A DNA stretch of 27,752 nt from DASTHS01 sp035718085 (GCA_035718085.1 DASTHS010000080.1:1-27752), one strand, 5' to 3'; shown: positions 14,256 through 21,739, counted from the stretch's first letter. Notes: generated by a model not told the origin, from the letters alone. Numbers and translations are program-made.

Positions 14256-15890
14256 TCAGGGGCAGATCAGGAAGCAGGGCGTCGTCGTCGTGGGCGCCGT
14301 GCTCGTGGTGGTGGTCGTGGGCGCCGTCGTGGTGGTGGTGGTGGGTCGGGCGGTGGTCGACGGTGCGGTCGTCACCGGTGCCGCCGTGGTCGGTGGCGTG
14401 GTGGTCGTTCCTGCCGCCGTGGTCGGCGAGGTGGTCGCCGCCGTCGTCTGCGGCGCCTGCCGGGACGTGCCGGCGGTGGTGGCGGCCCCGGTCGACCCGT
14501 AGGCCTGGTGCGGCGTCGCCGCCGTCGTGGTGCGGGTGCCGGCCCCGGCGGCCGGGGGACTGCCCGGGGCGGCCGCCGGGGCCGCGACCGACCCCGGCAC
14601 CGTCGACACGACGATGGGCACGAGCGCCCCGACGGTGGCGCCGCCCGGCTGCGCCTGCCCGGTGCCGGGCACGAGGGCGCTCCCCCCGGAGGTGTGCACC
14701 CGGGTGCGCACGGTGGTGGCGTCCCCGCCGCCGTGCAGCCCGACGGCCACCGCGCCGACGACGAGCAGCACGGCCGCCGACGCGCCGGCGAGGGCCGCCC
14801 GCGGGCGCCACGACCGGGCTGGCGCGATCGGTGCCGCTGCGGTCGTCGCCGCGTCGGCGGGCGGGCCGTCGTCCGGCGCAGGGGCGGCCACTGCACCGTC
14901 CCCGGCTGCGTCGACCCCGACCGTGTCGACCGCCGCCGTGTCGACCGCGGCCGTGTCGACACTGGTCGCCCCGACCGGGGCGGGGTCGGCGTCGGTCACG
15001 CCGGCGTCGATCGCGCCGGCGTCGGGCTCGGCGCCGGTCGGGTCGGAACGCCTTTCGGCGTCGACTGCAGCCGCCTCGGTGGCAGGCGGGGCGACCACCG
15101 CCACCTCGTCGGTGGCGGGCTCGGCGTCGCCGCATCGAACGTGCCCGTCGGGGAGTCGGATCCCCAGCGGGTGCGCATCGGCGAGCACCGACGCGACGAC
15201 CCCCGAGCTGCTCGACGGCGGGCGCAGGCGCGCCGGGGCCGACGGCCGGTGGCCGGCGTCGACACCAGTGTCGCTCGCTCCGTGGTCGTCGCCCTGCGGC
15301 GGTGCGGCGGTCGGGGCTGGCGCGGAGGAGGTGCGGCGCCGGGGGCGCGAGCGACGACCGACCGGCCATCGCCGTGCCCGCTCGAGCTCGTGCAGCGACC
15401 CGCCGGCGCCGACGGCGCCGAGGTCGTCGACCTCGGTGGGGGCGGGCGTGGCCGCGACCAGGGCCGCCAGTCGGCCGGCGTCAGCGGGGTCGTCGACGAG
15501 CGCCTCCAGGCGGCGCCTCCGGCCGCCACGCCCGTGCGGCAACGCCACGGCGCCTTCCTCGGCGGCTGCGGCCACCGAGCGCGGAGCCATGGCCAGCACC
15601 TGGGCGGCCTCGGCGACGTCGAGGCCTTCGACAAGGGTGAGCCACACCGCCGCCCTCGCCTCGGGGCGAGCCGACCAGAACCCGTCACCGGCGGCCGGGC
15701 GCGGGGCGTGGAGGTCGCGGGCGACGGCGGTGAGCAGCTCCATGCGAGCGGGAGGGGCCAGCCACGCCAGCTGGGCGTCGAGCACCGCAGCGACGCTGTC
15801 CACCGCGGCGTCGGCGTCACCGAGCAACATGTGCGCCAAGCGCCACGCCGCTTCCAGGTCGGAGCCCGCCGGCCCCGTCGCCTCGCCCAT
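14256..15890 (-). CDS. Single-pass membrane protein with degenerate ECF-sigma-like N-terminus and Thr-rich outer tail
   Basis: A 544-residue protein with an unusual layout. Residues ~10-60 (DLEAAWRLAHMLLGDADAAVDSV, then LLTAVARDL) look like worn-down sigma region 2. Residues ~75-116 (LTLVEGLDVAEAAQVLAMAPRSVAAAAEEG) resemble the HTH of ECF sigma region 4. Residues ~175-360 are Pro/Ala/Asp-rich and probably disordered, with a VDTAAVDTAAVDTVGVD repeat at 311-327. One membrane helix (~366-386) follows WRPR, which favours the N-terminus inside. Residues ~450-538 are Thr/Pro-rich, ending in CFLIC. ATG 15890 lies 9 nt after a TACCAT box. I infer a membrane-anchored regulator or signalling protein; no enzyme domain is recognised. 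Confidence 0.7.
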   Translation of the reverse strand: MGEATGPAGSDLEAAWRLAHMLLGDADAAVDSVAAVLDAQLAWLAPPARMELLTAVARDLHAPRPAAGDGFWSARPEARAAVWLTLVEGLDVAEAAQVLAMAPRSVAAAAEEGAVALPHGRGGRRRRLEALVDDPADAGRLAALVAATPAPTEVDDLGAVGAGGSLHELERARRWPVGRRSRPRRRTSSAPAPTAAPPQGDDHGASDTGVDAGHRPSAPARLRPPSSSSGVVASVLADAHPLGIRLPDGHVRCGDAEPATDEVAVVAPPATEAAAVDAERRSDPTGAEPDAGAIDAGVTDADPAPVGATSVDTAAVDTAAVDTVGVDAAGDGAVAAPAPDDGPPADAATTAAAPIAPARSWRPRAALAGASAAVLLVVGAVAVGLHGGGDATTVRTRVHTSGGSALVPGTGQAQPGGATVGALVPIVVSTVPGSVAAPAAAPGSPPAAGAGTRTTTAATPHQAYGSTGAATTAGTSRQAPQTTAATTSPTTAAGTTTTPPTTAAPVTTAPSTTARPTTTTTTAPTTTTTSTAPTTTTPCFLICP

Positions 15891-15922
15891 GGGGGGTCGA
15901 TGGTACCCGGGGCGGCCACGAC

Positions 15923-15952
15923 TTGACCTCGTCGGCCGGCGCCCTCTTGTCT
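15923..15952 (+). promoter_or_regulatory. Candidate promoter for the MFS gene
   Basis: TTGACC (15923-15928) and TTGTCT (15947-15952) are 18 bp apart and resemble -35 and -10 boxes. The putative start site falls at the GTG at 15959, which would make the message leaderless. The -10 is weak because A is missing at its second position. Confidence 0.4.
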
Positions 15953-15958
15953 GGCACG

Positions 15959-17365
15959 GTGCGCCGACGCCCGGGCCGAGCTCCGCTCCCGCCCGGCTTC
16001 TCCACGCTGTGGACGACCGTCGCCATCGACCTGGTCGGGTTCGGGATCGTGCTGCCAGTGCTGCCGCTCTACGCCCGGCGCTTCGCGGCGACGCCGCTGC
16101 AGTCGACGCTGTTGGTGGCCGCCTTCTCGGCGGCGTCGCTGGTGTGCTCGCCGCTGCTCGGCCGTCTCTCCGACCGGGTCGGCCGCCGTCCGGTGCTGCT
16201 GGTCAGCCTGGTGGGCACAGCGGCCGGCAGCCTGCTGACCGGGCTGGCCGGCAGCTTCACCCTGCTCGTCGTCGGCCGCCTCGTGGACGGCGCTTCGGGG
16301 GCCAGTGTCAGCGTGGCCCAGGCCGCGGCCGGCGACCTGGCGCCGCCCGGGCAGCGGGCGCGGCTGTTCGGGCTGCTGGGCGCGGCGTTCGGGGTGGGCT
16401 TCGTCGCCGGCCCCGCGATCGGTGCCCTGGCCGCCCTTGGGGGCCCGCGCCTGCCGTTCGTCGTGGCCGCGGTCATCGCCGGTGCCAACGCCGTGGTGGC
16501 CTCGCGCCGGCTGCCGGAGACCCGCCCCCGCACCTCCCGCCCGGCCGATGTCGACACCACGTCGATCGCTGCCGGCGCCGCCGAAGGGGGGTCGACGGGT
16601 GTGCTCAGGGCTCCTGGCGTGGCCGCCCTGGTCGCCGTCGGCTTCTGCGCCGTCACCGCCTTCAGCGGCTTCGAGTCGACCTTCGCCCTCTTCGGCGCCC
16701 GCCACCTCGGCCTCGGCATCGGATCATCGGCGGCGACCTTCGCCGTCGTCGGCCTCGTGCTGGTCGTGGTGCAAGGCGCGGCCGTGCACCCCGTCGTCGG
16801 CCGGTTCGGCGAGCTGCCCACCCTCGCCGCCGGGCTGGCCGCCGACGCCGGCGGGCTGCTGCTGCTGTGGCGGGCCGGCGGCTGGGTGCTGGCGGCGCCG
16901 GCACTGGTGGCCCTCACCGTCGGCCAGGCGCTGGTGCAGACCACCATGTCGTCGGCCCTGGTGGGCGCAGCCGGCGCCGACCGGCGCGGACAGGTGCTCG
17001 GCGTGCAGCAGGCGGCATCCGGCCTGGGGCGGGTGGCGGGGCCGGCGATCGGCGGTGCGCTGCTGGGTGCCACGGCGAGCGGCCGGCCCTACCTGGTGGG
17101 AGCCGGGCTGGCGGCCCTGGCCCTGGTGGCCCTCGGCGTCGGCCGGCGTCGAGGGGCGGGCGCAGCACCCGGCGTGCCGGGCAGCGCTGACGTGCCGGGC
17201 AGCGCTGACGTGCCGGGCGGCCAGGGCGGTCCCGGCCAGGGAAGGACGGGTGCGGGGGCGCCGGCGGCGCCGGGTGCGGGGGCGCCGGGTGCGGGAGCGC
17301 CGGGTGCGGGAGCGCCGGGTGCTGCGGAGGTGCGCCCACCGCCGCCCGATGTTACCCTTCGGTAA
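15959..17365 (+). CDS. MFS transporter, DHA1-like drug exporter
   Basis: A 468-residue major facilitator of the proton-coupled drug exporter type, with about 12 hydrophobic segments. Helix 1 is TVAIDLVGFGIVLPVLPLYA. The loop 2-3 motif A, GRLSDRVGRRPVLL, is intact. Helix 5 holds the Gly-rich motif C area (GLLGAAFGVGFVAGPAIGA), which marks exporters. The substrate cannot be predicted. The last ~65 residues form a Gly/Ala/Pro-rich tail built from tandem DNA repeats and are not part of the fold. GTG 15959 is preferred because it follows a promoter-like TTGACC-18-TTGTCT pair; the TTG at 15923 would add 12 residues. Its stop lies inside an 18-bp palindrome upstream of the next gene. Confidence 0.88.
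   Translation: MRRRPGRAPLPPGFSTLWTTVAIDLVGFGIVLPVLPLYARRFAATPLQSTLLVAAFSAASLVCSPLLGRLSDRVGRRPVLLVSLVGTAAGSLLTGLAGSFTLLVVGRLVDGASGASVSVAQAAAGDLAPPGQRARLFGLLGAAFGVGFVAGPAIGALAALGGPRLPFVVAAVIAGANAVVASRRLPETRPRTSRPADVDTTSIAAGAAEGGSTGVLRAPGVAALVAVGFCAVTAFSGFESTFALFGARHLGLGIGSSAATFAVVGLVLVVVQGAAVHPVVGRFGELPTLAAGLAADAGGLLLLWRAGGWVLAAPALVALTVGQALVQTTMSSALVGAAGADRRGQVLGVQQAASGLGRVAGPAIGGALLGATASGRPYLVGAGLAALALVALGVGRRRGAGAAPGVPGSADVPGSADVPGGQGGPGQGRTGAGAPAAPGAGAPGAGAPGAGAPGAAEVRPPPPDVTLR
17174..17313. repeat. Tandem repeats in the 3' end of the MFS gene
   Basis: Two perfect copies of an 18-bp unit lie at 17174-17191 and 17192-17209, with a partial third from 17210. They encode VPGSAD repeats. A second array of 15-bp units (17269-17283, 17284-17298, 17299-17313, then a partial copy) encodes GAGAP repeats. 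Both arrays are in-frame multiples of three, so copy number can change without disrupting the gene. Confidence 0.85.
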
Positions 17366-17367
17366 CA
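17350..17367. promoter_or_regulatory. Perfect 7-4-7 palindrome, candidate repressor operator
   Basis: TGTTACC-CTTC-GGTAACA is a perfect inverted repeat spanning the MFS stop codon, 50 bp before the acyl-CoA dehydrogenase start. The AT-rich arms stand out in this GC-rich DNA and are of the size bound by TetR-type dimers that control fatty acid breakdown genes. No T-run follows, so it is not a typical terminator. The cognate regulator is not in the window. Confidence 0.5.
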
Positions 17368-17417
17368 ACCGGTGACCCGCCCGGCCGCCCCCCCTCCGGC
17401 ACGACCTAGGAGCAGCG

Positions 17418-18638
17418 ATGCCCGACTTCTCGCTCGACCTCAACGAGGACCAGCTGCAGATCCAGAAGTGGGTCCACGACTTCGCCGAGACCGTGATCCG
17501 GCCGGTCGCCGCCGAGTACGACGAGCGGGAGGAGACCCCCTGGCCGGTCATCAAGGAGGCCGCCCAGGTCGGGCTCTACTCGCTCGACTTCATCGCCAAC
17601 GCCTTCGGTGACCCAACGGGCATCCTCCTGCCGGTGGTCATGGAGGAGATGTGCTGGGGTGACGCCGGCATCTGCCTGGCCATCTTCGGCACCACCCTCG
17701 GCGTGTCGGGGATCATGGCCAACGGCACCCCCGAGCAGATCGGCGAGTGGCTGCCCCAGTGCTTCGGGACGCCGGACGACCCCAAGCTCGCCGCGTTCTG
17801 CGTGTCGGAGCCCGACGCCGGCTCCGACGTGTCGTCGCTGCGCACCCGCGCCGTCTACAACGAGGCGACCGACGAGTGGGTGCTCAACGGCACCAAGACC
17901 TGGATCACCAACGGTGGGATCGCCGACGTGCACGTGGTGGTCGCCTCGGTCGACCCTGCGCTCGGGTCGCGCGGCCAGGCCAGCTTCATCGTCCCTCCCG
18001 GCACCAAGGGCCTCTCGCAGGGCCAGAAGTTCAAGAAGATGGGCATCCGGGCCAGCCACACCGCCGAAGTGGTGCTCGACGAGGTGCGCGTGCCCGGCCG
18101 CCTGCTGCTCGGCGGGAAGGACAAGCTCGACGAGCGCCTGGCCCGGCTGCGGGACGGCCAGAAGCCGGCGCAGCGGTCCCAGGCCGCCATGGCCACCTTC
18201 GAGGCCAGCCGCCCGATGGTGGGCGCCATGGCCGTCGGCATCGCCCGCGCCGCCTACGAGTACGCCCTCGACTACGCCAGGGAGCGCAAGCAGTTCGGCC
18301 GGGCGATCATCGAGAACCAGGCCATCGCCTTCAAGCTCGCCGACATGAAGACCTCGATCGACGCCGCCCGGCTCCTGGTGTGGCGGGCGTCGTGGATGAG
18401 CCGCACGGCCAAGAGCTTCGCCGGCGGCGAGGGCTCGCAGAGCAAGCTCTTCGCCGGCGAGACGGCCGTCAAGGTGACCGAGGAGGCCATCCAGATCCTC
18501 GGGGGCGCCGGGTACGTGAAAGACCACCCCGTCGAGCGGTGGCACCGTGACTCGAAGATCTACACGATCTTCGAAGGCACGTCGGAGATCCAGCGGCTGA
18601 TCATCAGCCGGGCCATCTCCGGCGTGCACATCCGCTGA
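17418..18638 (+). CDS. Acyl-CoA dehydrogenase
   Basis: A 406-residue FAD enzyme that oxidises acyl-CoA to enoyl-CoA in fatty acid or branched-chain breakdown, passing electrons to ETF. The FAD/substrate motif AAFCVSEPDAGSDVSSL is complete. Others are NGTKTWITNGG, YARERKQFGRAI and QILGGAGYVKDHPVERWHRDSK. The catalytic base is Glu386 in YTIFEGTSEIQR. A ~20-residue insertion around residues 232-255 (GGKDKLDERLARLRDGQKPA) varies in this family. The ATG at 17418 has AGGAG 6 nt upstream. A palindrome at 17350-17367 may bind a regulator. A decayed copy of its last 36 bp lies 200 bp downstream. Chain-length specificity is not predictable. Confidence 0.94.
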   Translation: MPDFSLDLNEDQLQIQKWVHDFAETVIRPVAAEYDEREETPWPVIKEAAQVGLYSLDFIANAFGDPTGILLPVVMEEMCWGDAGICLAIFGTTLGVSGIMANGTPEQIGEWLPQCFGTPDDPKLAAFCVSEPDAGSDVSSLRTRAVYNEATDEWVLNGTKTWITNGGIADVHVVVASVDPALGSRGQASFIVPPGTKGLSQGQKFKKMGIRASHTAEVVLDEVRVPGRLLLGGKDKLDERLARLRDGQKPAQRSQAAMATFEASRPMVGAMAVGIARAAYEYALDYARERKQFGRAIIENQAIAFKLADMKTSIDAARLLVWRASWMSRTAKSFAGGEGSQSKLFAGETAVKVTEEAIQILGGAGYVKDHPVERWHRDSKIYTIFEGTSEIQRLIISRAISGVHIR

Positions 18639-18835
18639 GGCGCCGCAGCCCGCTCGCCAGCCGCTGCCGGCGGGATCCGGGCATCGAGTGGGAGCAACGC
18701 GACCGGCCCGGGACAGGATGGGATCTTGGTCAGGTGGCTCCCAGCCAGGCTCCTCGGCGCATGCTCGACCGGCGCTGACCGTGTCACCCCCTGCACATCG
18801 TCACCAGCCGGGCCGTCTCCGGGTGCACGTCCGCT
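18601..18835. repeat. Direct repeat of the acyl-CoA dehydrogenase 3' end (18601-18636 and 18801-18835)
   Basis: The last codons of the acyl-CoA dehydrogenase (18601-18636) recur at 18801-18835 with three substitutions and one deleted base; by hand alignment 32 of 36 positions match. The copies are offset by exactly 200 bp. The second copy has no open context and looks like a remnant of a duplicated or recombined gene end. The rest of 18639-18881 shows no gene that I can support. Confidence 0.7.
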
Positions 18836-18868
18836 CGGCTTCGCAGCGCTCCTCCGACTGGCCCGCCG

Positions 18869-18874
18869 TACGCT
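18869..18874 (+). promoter_or_regulatory. Candidate -10 box for the small ORF at 18882
   Basis: TACGCT matches TANNNT and ends 7 nt before the ATG at 18882, the typical leaderless arrangement also seen before acpP and cysS. It supports a real start at 18882. Confidence 0.4.
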
Positions 18875-18881
18875 CGCCGAC

Positions 18882-19484
18882 ATGACTGATGCCGGCGGCC
18901 AGACCCTCCACCTCCGTGCCAAGAACCGTGCCGATCTCAAGAGGCAACTCGCGGACGTGACCTCCGAGATCGTCCGGGAGACCTCCCTGGGGGGCGCCGA
19001 GTGGCCGAAGGATGTGGAGTACCGGGTGCTGCCCGCAGAGGGCGCTGCGACCGAGGACGTCCAGCGGTGGCAGCCCGGAGCGACCCGCCCTCCCTGCGAC
19101 CCGTGCACCGGTCGGCGGGCAGGAGCGATGCTCGTCGCGTGCACGGGGGAGGGACGACGATCCTCGAGGCGATGGGCGGCGAGGACGCCGTGCTGGCCCT
19201 CGCCGGGGCATGGCACGCCCGCTGCCTCGCCGACCCGGTGCTGGCCCACGCCTTCGAGGGGAGGACGCGGCCGGACCACACCGAGCGCCTCGCCGCCTAC
19301 TGGTGCGAGCAGCTCGGCGGCCCCGCCGCCTTCACGGCCTCGATGGGCCGCCAGACCGACGTCGTGCGCGTGCACAGCGGCCACGGCCCGCACGAGGAGA
19401 TGGACGGTCGTGGGGTCGCGGCCTTCGCCGCCGCCCTCGACGACGTGGGCATCCCGACCGACCCGGCCCTGCGCTTCGAACTGA
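18882..19484 (+). CDS. Hypothetical small protein, C-terminus unclear (possibly frameshifted)
   Basis: The first ~65 codons (MTDAGGQTLHLRAKNRADLK, then QLADVTSEIV, to about 19080) have the G/C third-position bias of real genes and a charged, helical look. A TACGCT box 7 nt before the ATG supports expression. From about residue 70 the frame becomes Arg/Pro/Ser/Cys-rich, typical of a shadow frame. It then runs through the haemoglobin gene in another frame to 19484. The true protein is therefore probably ~70-90 residues with its stop lost through an indel, or it is a gene remnant. No family is recognised. The end given is simply the first in-frame stop. Confidence 0.35.
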   Translation: MTDAGGQTLHLRAKNRADLKRQLADVTSEIVRETSLGGAEWPKDVEYRVLPAEGAATEDVQRWQPGATRPPCDPCTGRRAGAMLVACTGEGRRSSRRWAARTPCWPSPGHGTPAASPTRCWPTPSRGGRGRTTPSASPPTGASSSAAPPPSRPRWAARPTSCACTAATARTRRWTVVGSRPSPPPSTTWASRPTRPCASN

Positions 19485-19600
19485 TCGCCTGGTTCACCTG
19501 GGCGACCGCCCTGCTCAACCACCGCTGGGCCGACCCCGGCGAAGTGCCCGCCGACCTGCCGCTGCCGCACTGGGGCTGGGGCGGGGCCGAGGGTCGGTAG
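19139..19600 (+). CDS. Truncated haemoglobin, group II (GlbO-like)
   Basis: About 153 residues with the 2-on-2 globin pattern: EAMGGEDAVLALAGAWHARCLADPVLAHAFEG at the start (split A/B helices), YWCEQLGGPAAF, then MGRQTDVVRVHSGH. H79 is the likely proximal haem ligand (compare LRMRHAPF in mycobacterial GlbO). Such proteins bind O2 or NO and are thought to help respiration or NO detoxification. The start is uncertain. GTG 19139 keeps the residues expected ahead of the GG motif; ATG 19172 would begin right at it, and the frame is open further upstream to about 19001. It overlaps the open frame of the small ORF before it. Confidence 0.78.
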   Translation: MHGGGTTILEAMGGEDAVLALAGAWHARCLADPVLAHAFEGRTRPDHTERLAAYWCEQLGGPAAFTASMGRQTDVVRVHSGHGPHEEMDGRGVAAFAAALDDVGIPTDPALRFELIAWFTWATALLNHRWADPGEVPADLPLPHWGWGGAEGR

Positions 19601-19618
19601 CCCGGGCATGCTGGGGCC

Positions 19619-19915
19619 ATGGCAGACCCCGCGGGTGCTCCACTCGAGCCGCAGGACGACGGGTGGTACTGGTCGGTCGACGTCCCCGGTCTGACCCGCG
19701 CCGGTGCCGAGCGCCTGGTCGAGGTGTGCGACGCCGAGGCGATCGGACCGGTGGGCTGCATCCCCGGCGACCCGCACCGGGTGCTCACGCTGCACCTCGA
19801 CCAGGCGTCGGTCGAGGCGCTCGCCGCCGCCCTCGTCGAGGCTGACGGGCCCCTGGCGTCGGCGCTCCTGGGCACGTGCCGCGACTGGCTCGCGTGGCGG
19901 GGGACCGCACCCTGA
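19619..19915 (+). CDS. Hypothetical protein, 98 residues
   Basis: A small acidic protein I do not recognise. It has an N-terminal GWYWSVDVPGLTRAGAERLVEVCD block, then a DPHRVLTLHLDQASVEALAAAL segment that predicts as strand plus helix, and ends CRDWLAWRGTAP. There is no signal peptide or membrane helix. It contains three cysteines (in EVCDAE, VGCIPG and GTCRDW) without a metal-site pattern. Codon bias is that of real genes here. The ATG at 19619 is 18 bp after the haemoglobin stop, with CATGCT ending 6 nt upstream, a weak leaderless-type box. It may be co-transcribed with the haemoglobin gene. Function unknown. Confidence 0.6.
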   Translation: MADPAGAPLEPQDDGWYWSVDVPGLTRAGAERLVEVCDAEAIGPVGCIPGDPHRVLTLHLDQASVEALAAALVEADGPLASALLGTCRDWLAWRGTAP

Positions 19916-20287
19916 GTCGGTGGCCGGTGCCCGACGGCCCGGCTCGGACCACACCGGGAGGAGGGCATCGGCCGTGGCGTCGGCGGCCGCTGGTCCTTGG
20001 GGGAGGGCGAGTGCCACGGTGGTCCCGTCGCCCGACTCACTGATTCACAACATCGTGAGCAGCGCCTGCGTTGTGCGTCACGGCGGCCGACCGGCACCCC
20101 TGTCGGAGCACCCGCCGCCCCGCCGGAGCCCCGCCGGCGCTGGGCCCGCCGGGGCCCCCGCCGGGGCCAGTCGCCGGCACGCCAGCCGCCGTTCGACCAG
20201 CCGGCTGCGCTCCGGCTGTGGTGCCGACGGTAGGATCATGGGGAGCCGCTCCGGCAGGGGCGGCGCTCGGGGAAGAGGGGGACACCG
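19916..20287. other. Intergenic region without a supported gene
   Basis: These 372 bp hold no frame with convincing family content. Visible signals are TCAC-6-GTGA at 20045-20058, an outer inverted repeat CACAAC/GTTGTG (20046-20051 and 20070-20075), several GC-rich hairpin-prone runs from 20100 to 20170, and a TAGGAT box at 20231-20236. The region therefore probably carries the regulatory DNA of the redox operon that starts at 20288. Confidence 0.6.
20231..20236 (+). promoter_or_regulatory. Candidate -10 box of the redox/selenoprotein operon
   Basis: TAGGAT matches the -10 consensus and would give a leader of roughly 45-50 nt before the GTG at 20288. An AGGGGG purine run before that start can serve as a ribosome site. 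No good -35 is seen 16-18 bp upstream. Confidence 0.4.
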
Positions 20288-21739
20288 GTGGAGCTGCCCG
20301 ACGGCCTCGTCGCCGTGGTGAAGCGGGACTGCCCCACCTGCCAGACGGTCGTGCCCGTGCTCGAGCGGCTGGCGTCGGGGGCGGGGAGCGTCCCGCTGAC
20401 CGTCTACACCCAGGACGACCCTGCATTCCCCGCCGGCCTGTCACCCGTCGACGACACCGACCTCGACGTCTCCGTGGCGCTCGACCTCGACACGGTGCCG
20501 ACGCTGCTGCGCGTGGCCGGGGGCGTCGAGGTCGGCCGCACGGTGGGCTGGTCGGCGACGCGGTGGGCCGAGCTGACCGGCGTGGCCGAGGACGCCCTCG
20601 CCGGCGGCCTCGGGCTGCCGGCGGTGCGTCCCGGCTGCGGCAGCCGCACGCTCGACCCCGACGTGGCCGACGAGATGCTCGTGCGCCGGCGGGGCGGCTC
20701 GCTGCGCAGCCGGCGTGTCGAGCTCGGCGGCCTCGAGGACGAGTGGGAGGCCATGTTCGACCGCGGCTGGTCCGACGGCCTGCCGGTCGTGCCACCGACG
20801 CCGGCACGGGTGCTCCGGATGCTCGAGGGCACCTCCCGGTCCCCCGGAGACGTGGTCGCCGTGGTGCCGCCGGACCTGGTCGAGTGCACCGTCGAGAAGG
20901 TCGCCGTCAACGCGGTGATGGCCGGGTGCACGCCGGCCTGCCTGCCGGTCGTGCTGGCGGCGGTGGCGGGTGCGTGCACCGACGACTTCAACGCCCACGG
21001 GCTGCTCGCCACCACCTACGCCAGCGGTCCGGTGCTCGTCGTGGGCGGCCCCGTCACCGTGCGGGCGCAGATGAACTCCGGCGGCAACGTGCTGGGGCAG
21101 GGCAACCGGGCCAACAGCACGATCGGGCGGGCGTTGCAGCTGGTGATCCGCAACGTCGGCGGCGGGCGGCCCGGCGGTGTCGACCGCGCTGCGCACGGCA
21201 ACCCCGGCAAGGTTGGCTTCTCGTTCGCGGAGGACGGCGCGACGCCCTGGGGGTGGCTGCACGAGGAGCGGGGCCTGCCGGCCGGTTCCAGCGGCGTCAC
21301 GCTCTTCCCCGGCGAAGGGCCGCGGACCGTGGTCGACCAGCTGTCGCGCGACCCGGAGTCGCTGGCCCGCTCGTTCGCGGCGGCGTTGCGCAGCGTGGCC
21401 CACCCGAAGCTGGTGCTCGGCTTCGACGCCTTGGTCGTGGTCGGCCCCGAGCACGGGCGGGTCTTCGACGAGGCCGGGTGGTCGCGCGCGGCGGTGACGG
21501 CTCGGCTCCACGAGTTGCTGCAGATCCCCGGCGCCGAGCTCGTGCGGGGCGCAGGTGGCATCAGCGAGGGGGTGCCCGAGCGACTGCGCGACGCCACCCT
21601 GCCGAAGTTCCGGGCCGGCGGCCTGTTGCTGGTGCGTGCCGGCGGGGGCGCCGGCCTGTTCTCGGCGATCATCGGAGGCTGGGCGAACGGGGCCACCGGC
21701 TCCGAGCCCGTGAGCGTGGAGGTTGCACCGTGGGACTAG
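20288..21739 (+). CDS. Thioredoxin-like domain protein, partner of the UGSC selenoprotein
   Basis: A 483-residue cytoplasmic protein without signal peptide. Residues ~1-95 look like a thioredoxin fold, with the redox motif CPTC (C15, C18) after a first strand (GLVAVVKRD) and the cis-Pro region DTVPTLLRV. Residues ~150-480 are a large domain of unknown function, with conserved-looking blocks FDRGWSDGLPVVPPTPARV, VEKVAVNAVMAGCTPACLPVV, MNSGGNVLGQGNRANSTIGRA and GNPGKVGFSFAEDG. I recall proteins like the C-terminal part occurring beside UGSC proteins, but cannot verify this here. The GTG at 20288 has a purine-rich ribosome site. Its stop lies 10 bp inside the selenoprotein gene, implying coupled translation and joint function. 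Confidence 0.75.
   Translation: MELPDGLVAVVKRDCPTCQTVVPVLERLASGAGSVPLTVYTQDDPAFPAGLSPVDDTDLDVSVALDLDTVPTLLRVAGGVEVGRTVGWSATRWAELTGVAEDALAGGLGLPAVRPGCGSRTLDPDVADEMLVRRRGGSLRSRRVELGGLEDEWEAMFDRGWSDGLPVVPPTPARVLRMLEGTSRSPGDVVAVVPPDLVECTVEKVAVNAVMAGCTPACLPVVLAAVAGACTDDFNAHGLLATTYASGPVLVVGGPVTVRAQMNSGGNVLGQGNRANSTIGRALQLVIRNVGGGRPGGVDRAAHGNPGKVGFSFAEDGATPWGWLHEERGLPAGSSGVTLFPGEGPRTVVDQLSRDPESLARSFAAALRSVAHPKLVLGFDALVVVGPEHGRVFDEAGWSRAAVTARLHELLQIPGAELVRGAGGISEGVPERLRDATLPKFRAGGLLLVRAGGGAGLFSAIIGGWANGATGSEPVSVEVAPWD

Noticed and set aside
17350..17367. Rho-independent terminator of the MFS gene
   Set aside because: The stem is AT-rich and perfectly symmetric with no T-run after it; an operator is more plausible.
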